64,000 bases of DNA, taken from NCBI RefSeq assembly GCF_904846285.1, contig NZ_CAJHAD010000004.1, forward strand, positions 62,001 to 126,000, given 5' to 3'. The position numbers and the translations under genes were made by a program. This document shows, in pieces, positions 26,378-34,766 of this stretch (position 1 is its first letter; each line of letters begins with the position of its first letter). The notes under the pieces were generated by a model. It did no database searches. It was not told the DNA's origin and was given only the letters and a program-made list of their open reading frames with translations. Origin of the DNA: Psychrobacter immobilis. GTDB lineage: Bacteria > Pseudomonadota > Gammaproteobacteria > Pseudomonadales > Moraxellaceae.

Positions 26378-29300
26378 CTAGTTATAATGAAAATGTAGGT
26401 TGTCTTCGCTAACCATACTCTTTAATTGTTGCAAGTTGTCATCGTTAGGGTAGACGCGCCAATGCTCGGAGAGTCCTACATTGGCAATGCCATATTCTTC
26501 ATAAATGCTTAAACCAAGCGGCAGGCAATTATCATTAATAGAGGCATCGGTATTGCTAAGGGCATTATTGGCATAGCTTTGACTAGCACTATTTTGATGT
26601 AGCGCATCTTGATGCATATCATTTTCTAGTGCCAATAAATCATTGCCATCTTCATCATATAGGCTGCCACCCATCGATGGGTCATAAGCGCTGTTACCAC
26701 TGCCACCATTATTACCTTGCTCGTCCTGCTCATCGTTATAAGACAAGCGTGGCGCTGGTATGATGTCAGCTTGAGCGGATTTAAGCAGTGGCTGCATACG
26801 TGTCAGCAGATTAATATCACTGCCGTGGACTTTGATGCTGATTTTTTTCAGCCAACGCAGGCGCGCATCGACCATACTCATGGCATTATCAAGACGGGCA
26901 AACAGGCGTCCGTCACGCTCACGAATACTGCCTTTAATAACCACCACTTCATCAATTTTTAGCTGCTCTTTTACGCGGTTAAAGCGCTCAGCATAACAGC
27001 TTACCTCTAACCGTGACGTCCCATCGTCTAAGGTAATGACATTACGAGTGCCAAAATTGGCAATATCAATGATCAAACCGGCAAAATAGCAGCTACCGTT
27101 ATAACCAGTATCTGTCAGCTTATCGAGACGTGCGCCTGAAGTATAACGTTTTAGCTCCTCACGATATTCATCGATAGGATGTCCGGTTAAATATAGACCT
27201 AGAGTATTCTTCTCTGCTTTGAGGCGGTGTTTATCACCCCAAATCAGCTCTGGCGTCATAACGAGTGGCGGCGCAGCAACGACACCGTCCATTTCACCAA
27301 ATAAATCCATCATACCAATTTCACGGTTTTGACGGTCTTGTTCAGCAGCTTGTACGGCACTTGGCAACTGACTCATCAGCGCACCACGAATCTCGTATGC
27401 TTCGTCGCTTGGCAAGTCTGGACGTAAGGTCGCCGCAAAGTCATCAAAGCAGCCAGCACTGACCAATGCCTCAAGGGTACGTTTATTGACCTTTTTAATA
27501 TCAACACGGCGGCAAAAGTCGTATAAATCTTTAAACGGGCCTTCACGGCGACGCGCATCAACGATAGATTCGACGGCACCTTCACCCACACCTTTAATAG
27601 CACCCAAACCATAAATAATATTAGTAGGTGTATCGGCAACAAAATGCCATTCACTGCGGTTTACCGAAGGATTAACGACGGTTAAATCAAAGTTTTCACG
27701 GCAGTCATTGATAAAGAACACCACGTTATCAGTGTTGTTCATATCGGACGTTAGGACGGCTGCCATAAATTCGGCAGGGTAGTATTGTTTGAGATAAGCC
27801 GTTTGATAAGCAAGCACGCCATAAGCGGCAGAATGCGAGCGGTTAAAACCATAACCGGCAAATTTTTCCATCAAATCAAAAACACCGCCTGACGTTGCTT
27901 CATCAATCCCTTGCGCCGTCGCACCGGTGATAAAGATATCGCGCTGCTTAGCCATTTCTTCAGGTTTCTTTTTACCCATAGCTCGGCGTAGCATATCCGC
28001 GCCGCCCAAGCTATAACCTGCCATAACCTGCGAGATTTGCATGACCTGTTCTTGATAGACAATAACGCCGTTGGTATTTTCTAAAATAGGCTCAAGGTTT
28101 GGATGGTCATAAATGACTTCCTCACGACCATGCTTACGGTCGATATACATCTCTACCATACCTGCATCGAGCGGGCCTGGACGGTATAGCGCACACATGG
28201 CGATAACGTCTTCGATATTGGTCGGTTGTAATTTTGCTAAGTACTTTTTCATGCCCATACTTTCTAACTGAAAGACGGCAGTGGTCTTGGCATCTTGCAA
28301 GAGCTTGTAGGCTTTTTTATCATCTAATGGTAGGTCTTCTAATACCAACGCATCTTTGCCTTCTTTTGCACGACGCAGGTTGATATTTCTGACAGCAGCA
28401 TCAATCACGGTCAAGTTACGCAGACCCAAAAAGTCAAATTTTACTAACCCAACTGCTTCAACATCATCTTTATCAAATTGGCTGACACGGTGACCTTCAT
28501 CATCACAATAAATAGCACTAAAATCAGTGATTCTGTGCGGCGCAATCAATACGCCACCGGCATGTTTACCCACGTTTCGGCAAATGCCTTCAAGCTTAAT
28601 TGCCATCTCCCACACTTCAGTGGCATCTTCATAATCCATGTTGTCAGGATTGGAGATCAAGTCTTTGAGCTGTGGTTCTTGCTCAAGCGCTTGACTGAGG
28701 GTGATACCCGGTGTTTTGGGAATAAGTTTCGACATTTTGCTGGCAAGGAAGTAGGATTTACTTTGCGCGCGCGCGACATCACGCACCACTGCTTTTGCTG
28801 CCATCGTACCAAAGGTGATAATCTGCGAGACCGCTTCACGACCATAGGTTTGCGCGACATAATCAATAACGCGGTCGCGACCTTCAATACAGAAGTCAAT
28901 ATCGAAATCGGGCATGGACACACGCTCGGGATTCAAAAATCGCTCAAATAATAAGTCGTAATGAATAGGGTCGAGGTCGGTGATATTGAGCGCATAAGCG
29001 ACGAGAGAACCAGCACCAGAACCACGACCTGGACCGACTGGTACGCCATTGGCTTTTGCCCAGCGAATAAAGTCCATTACGATTAAGAAATAACCGGGGA
29101 AACCCATCGAGAGGATAACTTTTAGCTCATACTCTAAACGCTCATCGTACTTTTGGCGAAAGTCGCTCCAGTTGTCAGTACGTGCTTCAATCGGGAATAG
29201 CTTGTCTAAGCGATTTTCAAGCCCACGTTGCGATTCTAAGCGAAAGAAAGATTCAATTGTTTCGCCTTCAGGTACGGGGAATTCAGGCAGGACGTTAATG

Positions 29301-30106
29301 CCGAGTGTCAAGGTCACATTACAGCGGGTCGCTAAGCGCAAAGTATTGTCAATTACTTGCGGAATATCGGCAAATAGCTGTGCCATCTGTGCTTGGGTTT
29401 TAAGATATTGCTCGTCCGAATAGAGTCGTGGACGATTGAGGTCAGCAAGTACATACGAGCCTGCGATACAGACGCGCGCCTCATGAGCGTCAAAATCGTC
29501 TTGCTCTAAGAAACGCACATCGTTATGGGCAATGATAGGAATGTGATGTTTGGCACCTGAATGAATAGCCGCTTTAATAAAAGCATCTTCACCTGAGCGA
29601 TTAGTGCGCTTAATCGCAAAATATAAGCGATCATCGAACTGCGCTTGCCATTCTGTCAGCAGCTCGTCGGCTTTTTCTGGCATGGAACCGACCAGTGCTT
29701 GTCCGACATCGGATTTTTCAGTAAATAAAACAATGACACCGGCTGCGTGCTCTAAAACATGGCGACGCTCAACAACGGGCACACCATGATTGGCAGCATC
29801 GGCGCGCCCTTCAGTAAAGCCAAGCGATACGATGCGGGTGATATTTTGATAGCCTTCATTGTCCATCGCCAACAATACCAACCGCGTCTCTTCATTATCC
29901 ATAATGATTTCACTGCCGATAATTGGCTTGATGCCCGCACCTAAGCAGGCGCGATAAAACTTCACCGTGGCATACAGGTTGGATAAATCGGTCAACGCCA
30001 ACGCGCTTTGATTGTCTGCGGCGGCCGCTTTGATAAGCGGCTTTATACGCACGATAGAATCGGTAATTGAATATTCGCTGTGGATGCCAAGGTGTACAAA
30101 TGCCAT
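26378..30106 (-). CDS. dnaE: DNA polymerase III alpha subunit
   Basis: The replicative polymerase. The 1242-residue chain has an N-terminal PHP domain (FVHLGIHSEYSITDS), the polymerase palm with catalytic Asp in MPDFDIDFC and GPGRGSGAGSLVAY, the fingers (FNRSHSAAYGVLAYQTAYLK), tandem helix-hairpin-helix and OB domains, and a C-terminal tau-binding part ending EHWRVYPNDDNLQQLKSMV. It is about 70-80 residues longer than typical DnaE, because of a low-complexity acidic and Asn/Ser-rich insert near residues 1122-1192. It heads the probable dnaE-Hpt-trmJ operon. Confidence 0.96.
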   Translation of the reverse strand: MAFVHLGIHSEYSITDSIVRIKPLIKAAAADNQSALALTDLSNLYATVKFYRACLGAGIKPIIGSEIIMDNEETRLVLLAMDNEGYQNITRIVSLGFTEGRADAANHGVPVVERRHVLEHAAGVIVLFTEKSDVGQALVGSMPEKADELLTEWQAQFDDRLYFAIKRTNRSGEDAFIKAAIHSGAKHHIPIIAHNDVRFLEQDDFDAHEARVCIAGSYVLADLNRPRLYSDEQYLKTQAQMAQLFADIPQVIDNTLRLATRCNVTLTLGINVLPEFPVPEGETIESFFRLESQRGLENRLDKLFPIEARTDNWSDFRQKYDERLEYELKVILSMGFPGYFLIVMDFIRWAKANGVPVGPGRGSGAGSLVAYALNITDLDPIHYDLLFERFLNPERVSMPDFDIDFCIEGRDRVIDYVAQTYGREAVSQIITFGTMAAKAVVRDVARAQSKSYFLASKMSKLIPKTPGITLSQALEQEPQLKDLISNPDNMDYEDATEVWEMAIKLEGICRNVGKHAGGVLIAPHRITDFSAIYCDDEGHRVSQFDKDDVEAVGLVKFDFLGLRNLTVIDAAVRNINLRRAKEGKDALVLEDLPLDDKKAYKLLQDAKTTAVFQLESMGMKKYLAKLQPTNIEDVIAMCALYRPGPLDAGMVEMYIDRKHGREEVIYDHPNLEPILENTNGVIVYQEQVMQISQVMAGYSLGGADMLRRAMGKKKPEEMAKQRDIFITGATAQGIDEATSGGVFDLMEKFAGYGFNRSHSAAYGVLAYQTAYLKQYYPAEFMAAVLTSDMNNTDNVVFFINDCRENFDLTVVNPSVNRSEWHFVADTPTNIIYGLGAIKGVGEGAVESIVDARRREGPFKDLYDFCRRVDIKKVNKRTLEALVSAGCFDDFAATLRPDLPSDEAYEIRGALMSQLPSAVQAAEQDRQNREIGMMDLFGEMDGVVAAPPLVMTPELIWGDKHRLKAEKNTLGLYLTGHPIDEYREELKRYTSGARLDKLTDTGYNGSCYFAGLIIDIANFGTRNVITLDDGTSRLEVSCYAERFNRVKEQLKIDEVVVIKGSIRERDGRLFARLDNAMSMVDARLRWLKKISIKVHGSDINLLTRMQPLLKSAQADIIPAPRLSYNDEQDEQGNNGGSGNSAYDPSMGGSLYDEDGNDLLALENDMHQDALHQNSASQSYANNALSNTDASINDNCLPLGLSIYEEYGIANVGLSEHWRVYPNDDNLQQLKSMVSEDNLHFHYN

Positions 30107-30426
30107 AGAGGACTCTTACGGATGCGATCAAAAGGGTGTGGTGCTAAGAGAGAAGATCAGAAGACATTGCACATTGCAAACTCATTTACGAAGCTTTAGC
30201 ATTATTGATGCGGTGACAAGCGATTCATCGCTTGGTTTGGGTCTTCTAATCTTAACGGATAATAATAGCATTCTTTGCCCATAACAGCCACTGATTCAGC
30301 GCCCAACAGCGAGGTGACAGACATTGAGAGTAGGTCTGCGTAGCAATAAACTATTGTGCTCAAAACTATTATGCTTAAAGATATGTCGGTAGTTTTTTCT
30401 TAATGGATAAGCTTTTCATAAGTTGT
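30107..30426. other. Intergenic region, nothing recognised
   Basis: A 320-bp spacer between the DadA-like gene and dnaE, both on the minus strand. It should contain the dnaE promoter. No convincing -10 box, terminator or repeat was identified. Confidence 0.5.
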
Positions 30427-31674
30427 TTATGTAAAGCGGGCAAGTTGATAAGGTTTTGGGTCGATAGCGTGCGCTTCATCAAAATAGTATGCCGCGATCA
30501 TTTGTGCGCTAACAACCGCTTGCGTCAGCCCTAAATGCTGATGGCCAAAATTTAAAAACACGCGCTCAATATTATCGATAACCGGTAAGGAGTCTGAGGT
30601 CGATGGTCGAAAGCCCATCCATGGCGCACTATCAACCAAATTCAATGGCGTTTTTAACATGGGCTGCGCGTGTTGTAAGAGGATGTGTGCCCGTTGCATA
30701 TTAGCAGGGGCTTCAAGTCCCGCATATTCCACTGTGCCCGCCAAGCGTAGACCTTCTTGCATCGGTGTCATCACAAAGCGCCGATCTAGACTGGTTACAG
30801 GCATCTGTAAACGTGCGCTTTCGTGCGGTAGCATTAAGTGATAACCACGTTCGGTGTCTAAAGGAACATTGACGCCTGTTAGCTGTTTGGCCAATATTTT
30901 AGAATGAGCCCCGGCCGACAACATCACCTTGGAAGCTACGATATCACCTTGGTTGGTCGTTAAACGGATGCCTTCAACGTCAGTCTTCGCTTCAAGGACA
31001 CGGCAATGTTCAATAATGTGACCGCCTAATTGTCTCAATGTGATGCTAAGCTGGTTGATGACGGCTGTTAAGTTGGTAATATGGCCTGTATTTGGGAACA
31101 ATAACGCCGCTACCTGGTTATCTTGTAAGGCGGGTTCATGCTCTAATAAGCTCTCTTTCTTCAATAACTCATTAGCTACGCCGACATCATTAAGACGTCT
31201 GCCATGTGTCTTCAGAGAGTCTAAGCTACTGACTTTTTCGACTGTTAATAATGCACCTTTCACTTTTATCCAATCTTCTAACTGCCACTGCTGGGCGAAG
31301 TCTAACCATGCTTGTAGGCAATTATCATTTAAGCTTAATAGGGCTTGATGGATACGGGAAAATGGTTCAGGGCGCATATTCATTAGTAACTGAATGGCCC
31401 AAGGCGTCAAGCGTGGCAGATAGCGCCAATCTATGCGCAGTGGACCTGTTGGATTCAATAACATAGCTGGAATATGACGGAGCATACTGGCATCGGCAAT
31501 CGGGAATACATGCTCTGGCGCGATATGTCCTGCATTACCAAATGACGCACCTTGTCCAACTTCATTTGCCTCTAGTAGAGCGACCTTTACACCTCGTGCT
31601 TGTAATGTCACTGCAGTTGCCAGACCAATAATACCGCCACCGATAATATGTAAATCGAGGTTTGGGGTGTTCAT
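30427..31674 (-). CDS. FAD-dependent D-amino acid dehydrogenase-like oxidoreductase
   Basis: A 415-residue DAO-family flavoprotein. The N-terminal dinucleotide loop is LHIIGGGIIGLATAVTL followed by the Glu of VALLEANEVGQGAS; a second FAD contact is seen late at NFGHQHLGLTQAV, as in DadA, which feeds electrons from D-amino acid oxidation to the quinone pool. Length and C-terminus fit DadA (about 430), but other DAO members such as hydroxyproline epimerase-linked oxidases look alike, so the name is withheld. It lies downstream of ggt on the same strand. Confidence 0.85.
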   Translation of the reverse strand: MNTPNLDLHIIGGGIIGLATAVTLQARGVKVALLEANEVGQGASFGNAGHIAPEHVFPIADASMLRHIPAMLLNPTGPLRIDWRYLPRLTPWAIQLLMNMRPEPFSRIHQALLSLNDNCLQAWLDFAQQWQLEDWIKVKGALLTVEKVSSLDSLKTHGRRLNDVGVANELLKKESLLEHEPALQDNQVAALLFPNTGHITNLTAVINQLSITLRQLGGHIIEHCRVLEAKTDVEGIRLTTNQGDIVASKVMLSAGAHSKILAKQLTGVNVPLDTERGYHLMLPHESARLQMPVTSLDRRFVMTPMQEGLRLAGTVEYAGLEAPANMQRAHILLQHAQPMLKTPLNLVDSAPWMGFRPSTSDSLPVIDNIERVFLNFGHQHLGLTQAVVSAQMIAAYYFDEAHAIDPKPYQLARFT

Positions 31675-31995
31675 AAACGTTCTCTGTAAAAATTCTAAAA
31701 GTGCTCATGCACTGATTAAGGAGGAAGGAGTAACTGGTGTTATAACGGTCATCTAGCTAAAACCAATAACCTTAGGGCGTGCCTTCATTTTAAAAATGGG
31801 GATAAAAATGACGACACGCCCAGTTCAATGGATTAAGAAAATGAACGCTATTTACATAACTGAGATAGACAGCTGTTAATCAAATATCGTTGAAGGGCGG
31901 CTATAGCGATCACAGTGCTTTTAGCCAGCAGTTCAAATAATTTACGGGAATATCGCCCACTCAGTTTCACCAGATACATTTACTGTAAAATCAAA
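31675..31995. other. Intergenic region with a nested hairpin
   Basis: 321 bp between ggt and the DadA-like gene. Its only clear structure is the inverted repeat at 31775-31821. Confidence 0.5.
31775..31821 (-). repeat. Two-part inverted repeat upstream of DadA-like gene
   Basis: GGGCGTG (31775-31781) pairs with CACGCCC (31815-31821), and just inside, TCATTTT (31785-31791) pairs with AAAATGA (31805-31811), separated by a 3-by-3-base internal loop. No T run follows on either strand, so a simple terminator is unlikely; a leader hairpin or operator is possible. Confidence 0.6.
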
Positions 31996-33972
31996 TCAAT
32001 AGCCGACCACTGCCGCATCGACAATACGTGGGTCTGAAGAACCATAGACACCATTTGGCGTCATCATAATCGACTGTGTTGAACCCATAGCTGACTGCGG
32101 ACTGATCTTATGTCCCATTGATTCCAGTTTTTTAATCGTATCGACATTCAGTGCTTTTTCGATACGAATCTCATCGGGTAGCCATTGGTCATGAATACGA
32201 GGCGCGTGTGTGGCTTCAGCGATATTCATATCATGGTCGATGACGTTGGATATCACTTGCGTGACGGTTGTGATGATGCGGCTACCACCTGGGCTGCCCG
32301 TGACGATATAAGGCTTGCTGTCTTTAAATACGATGGTTGGACTCATCGAAGACAACGGCCGCTTATTCGCTTCAACCGCATTTGCATCGCCGCCGATTAA
32401 ACCATAGCCATTAGGTACGCCAGGCTTGGCAGAAAAATCATCCATCTCATTATTGAGCAGGATACCCGTACCTTCAGCGACAAGCCCAGTACCATAAGAG
32501 AAGTTCAGTGTATAAGTATTGGCGACCGCGTTGCCGTCTTTATCAACAATAGAGAAGTGCGTGGTTTGATCGCTCTCGTACGGTAGAGGGTTATTGGCTT
32601 TGATAGTCGCCGCTGGGGTGGCTTTATCTGGATTGATTAACGCGCGCAGTTTATCGGCATAAGCTTGTGAGGTTAACCCGCTGGCAGGAACATCGATAAA
32701 ATCAGAATCACCCAAATACTCAGAACGATCGGCATAAGCAAGCTGCATAGCCTCAGCCATCAAATGAATGGTTTGCGCGCTATTTTGACCATAGTCTTTT
32801 AGCGGATAACCTTCCAAAATATTTAAAATCTGCACAATATGAATACCGCCAGAAGACGGTGGTGGCATTGAGACAATCTCATAACCACGATAATCACCTT
32901 TAACGGGCACGCGAGCGATGGCTTCATAATTTGCCAAGTCCTGCAAACTCATACTACCACCAGCATCATTGACCGCTTTAACCAATTTACGTGCCGTTTC
33001 CCCTTTATAAAATCCATCAGCCCCTTTGGCTGCAATCAGTTTTAGCGAATGGGCAAGCTCAGGCTGTTTTAAGCGCTCACCCGGTTGATAAGCGCTGCCA
33101 TCAGCTTTAAAAAATATCTTTTTGGTGCTAGGCCATTTTTGCATGCGCTCGCTTAACGCTTCTAGTGATTCAGATAGTCCAGGTGTTACCACGATACCTT
33201 TCTCTGCCAGTGCAATCGCTGGCGCCATCACTTGCCCGCGGCTCATTGTGCCATGATCTTCTAATGCTTTGAGTAAGCCTGCAACTGTACCCGGCACACC
33301 AACGGCTAAGCCATGATATTGAGATAAGTCGCTGACAGCGTTGCCATCCTTATCAAGATACATATCGCGTGAGGCGCTACTGGGGGCTTTTTCACGATAA
33401 TCGAGCGCCACGGTTTTACCTTGTTTGGCATCATAAACCATCATAAAACCACCGCCGCCGATATTGCCAGCTCGTGGCAATGTGACCGCTAGAGCAAAAC
33501 CAACCGCTACAGCGGCGTCAACAGCATTACCGCCATCTTTTAAAATCTTTAGTCCGATATCAGAAGCCATTGCTTCTTGGCTTGCGACCATACCGTTCTT
33601 TGCCCAAACAGGGTGGTGGATAGCATCCTCAGAATAGATGGCCTGATCAGTTTTAGCTTGGGTGGTCTTAGTTTGATTACTCTTAGGCGTGAGCGTGTTG
33701 GTTTTCGCTCTTGTTACGCGCTGCGTCTCAGACAATATGGTAGGGTTTTCTGCCATAATTGCTAGATTGATTGCACTGGTATTAATTGATTCTTGGTTTA
33801 TTGACATCGGATTGATAGTGTTTTTCGTATTGCTGATCGGCTCAGCAGCATGAGCGGATAATGAGACTAAAAACGTACTACTGATTAATAAAATAGCCGC
33901 TTTAATCTTTGCTCTAGCTTGAAGGTTGCTATGAGGAGCGTCCATTTTATTTCTTAATGCTGAGTGTTGCAT
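31996..33972 (-). CDS. ggt: Gamma-glutamyltransferase
   Basis: A periplasmic enzyme that cleaves the gamma-glutamyl bond of glutathione. The 658-residue precursor has an N-terminal signal segment (AAILLISSTFLVSLSAHAA), a Thr/Asn-rich spacer of about 75 residues, then the conserved domain from HPVWAKNGMVASQEA. Self-cleavage should occur before Thr470 in DQ-TTHFSIVDKDGNAV, giving a small subunit of about 190 residues with the nucleophile Thr. GSPGGSRIITT is the substrate-site motif. The frame is open to 34038, but ATG 33972 has an AAGGAATTTACG box and begins the signal peptide. Confidence 0.94.
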   Translation of the reverse strand: MQHSALRNKMDAPHSNLQARAKIKAAILLISSTFLVSLSAHAAEPISNTKNTINPMSINQESINTSAINLAIMAENPTILSETQRVTRAKTNTLTPKSNQTKTTQAKTDQAIYSEDAIHHPVWAKNGMVASQEAMASDIGLKILKDGGNAVDAAVAVGFALAVTLPRAGNIGGGGFMMVYDAKQGKTVALDYREKAPSSASRDMYLDKDGNAVSDLSQYHGLAVGVPGTVAGLLKALEDHGTMSRGQVMAPAIALAEKGIVVTPGLSESLEALSERMQKWPSTKKIFFKADGSAYQPGERLKQPELAHSLKLIAAKGADGFYKGETARKLVKAVNDAGGSMSLQDLANYEAIARVPVKGDYRGYEIVSMPPPSSGGIHIVQILNILEGYPLKDYGQNSAQTIHLMAEAMQLAYADRSEYLGDSDFIDVPASGLTSQAYADKLRALINPDKATPAATIKANNPLPYESDQTTHFSIVDKDGNAVANTYTLNFSYGTGLVAEGTGILLNNEMDDFSAKPGVPNGYGLIGGDANAVEANKRPLSSMSPTIVFKDSKPYIVTGSPGGSRIITTVTQVISNVIDHDMNIAEATHAPRIHDQWLPDEIRIEKALNVDTIKKLESMGHKISPQSAMGSTQSIMMTPNGVYGSSDPRIVDAAVVGY

Positions 33973-34134
33973 CGTAAATTCCTTTTTACGTAGATAAGAA
34001 GATAAAGTCTTATTGTGATTGCTATTTATGAAATACACAAATAGCTTAAACTAAAAATCATTCAAATATTCATAATTGTATTACAATGAAATTTTGTTGT
34101 GAATCTTACTTTAGCAAAATATCTGGAGGTAGTT

Positions 34135-34569
34135 ATGAATAAACTATTAGCAGCAGGTATAGGCTTAGCTTTTGCGGTTGGAACAATGCACGTCCAAGCT
34201 GCGTCGACGATTGAAGAATTTATGTCTACTAATAATGGGCCAGGTTCTTTTAATTGTGCTTATAAACTTAAAATTGCCAGTAAAAAATGCTTAGTAACAA
34301 CTTCAACTATTAACTCTTCAAAGGATTATAGGGCTAAAGAAATCTTTGGTTCTCATGAGTCTTTACCGCTCCTTACTATCAAATGGCCAGATGGTGACAG
34401 TAGCCGTTATGTAGATATAGGTGGCGATGAAGTGTATGAGCTCATCAATTTAGCAGACCGTAAAAGCTATAATTATAAAACGATTAAAAATGCTCGCCAA
34501 AATATAGATTTTTCAAAAGGTTTGGTCATTATCAATGAGGATGGTAAAGAACATATCCGTTTATGGTAA
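34135..34569 (+). CDS. Small exported protein, function unknown
   Basis: A 144-residue protein with a standard signal peptide (MNKLLAAGIGLAFAVGTMHVQA, cleavage after AQA/VQA). The mature part is about 120 residues with two Cys (FNCAYKL and KKCLVTT) that could pair. It contains no domain I recognise. ATG 34135 follows a strong GGAGG six bases upstream; an upstream in-frame start at 34099 is ignored for that reason. It is divergent from ggt and ends in its own terminator. It probably acts in the periplasm. Confidence 0.72.
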   Translation: MNKLLAAGIGLAFAVGTMHVQAASTIEEFMSTNNGPGSFNCAYKLKIASKKCLVTTSTINSSKDYRAKEIFGSHESLPLLTIKWPDGDSSRYVDIGGDEVYELINLADRKSYNYKTIKNARQNIDFSKGLVIINEDGKEHIRLW

Positions 34570-34595
34570 ATGTCTTTAATGCTTATTTAATATGC

Positions 34596-34627
34596 AGCGC
34601 TATCTTATCGGATAGCGCTTTTTTGTT
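34596..34627 (+). terminator. Terminator after small exported protein gene
   Basis: AGCGCTATC-TTATCG-GATAGCGCT followed by T5, 26 bp after the stop. Confidence 0.88.
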
Positions 34628-34766
34628 TTCTCGAATATAAGAGTAATTATAAAAATTTCATTAAAATATTTCTGTATCTTTCCTAAAATGTAACCTTTTA
34701 TGTTATAAATAACAGAATAATGACTAAAGTTATCATTGTCTGTTTTTATCAAATAAAGGGATTTTT

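Noticed and set aside
28478..28951. 157-codon plus-strand frame inside dnaE
   Set aside because: Antisense shadow of well-conserved DnaE sequence; no ribosome binding site and no family resemblance.
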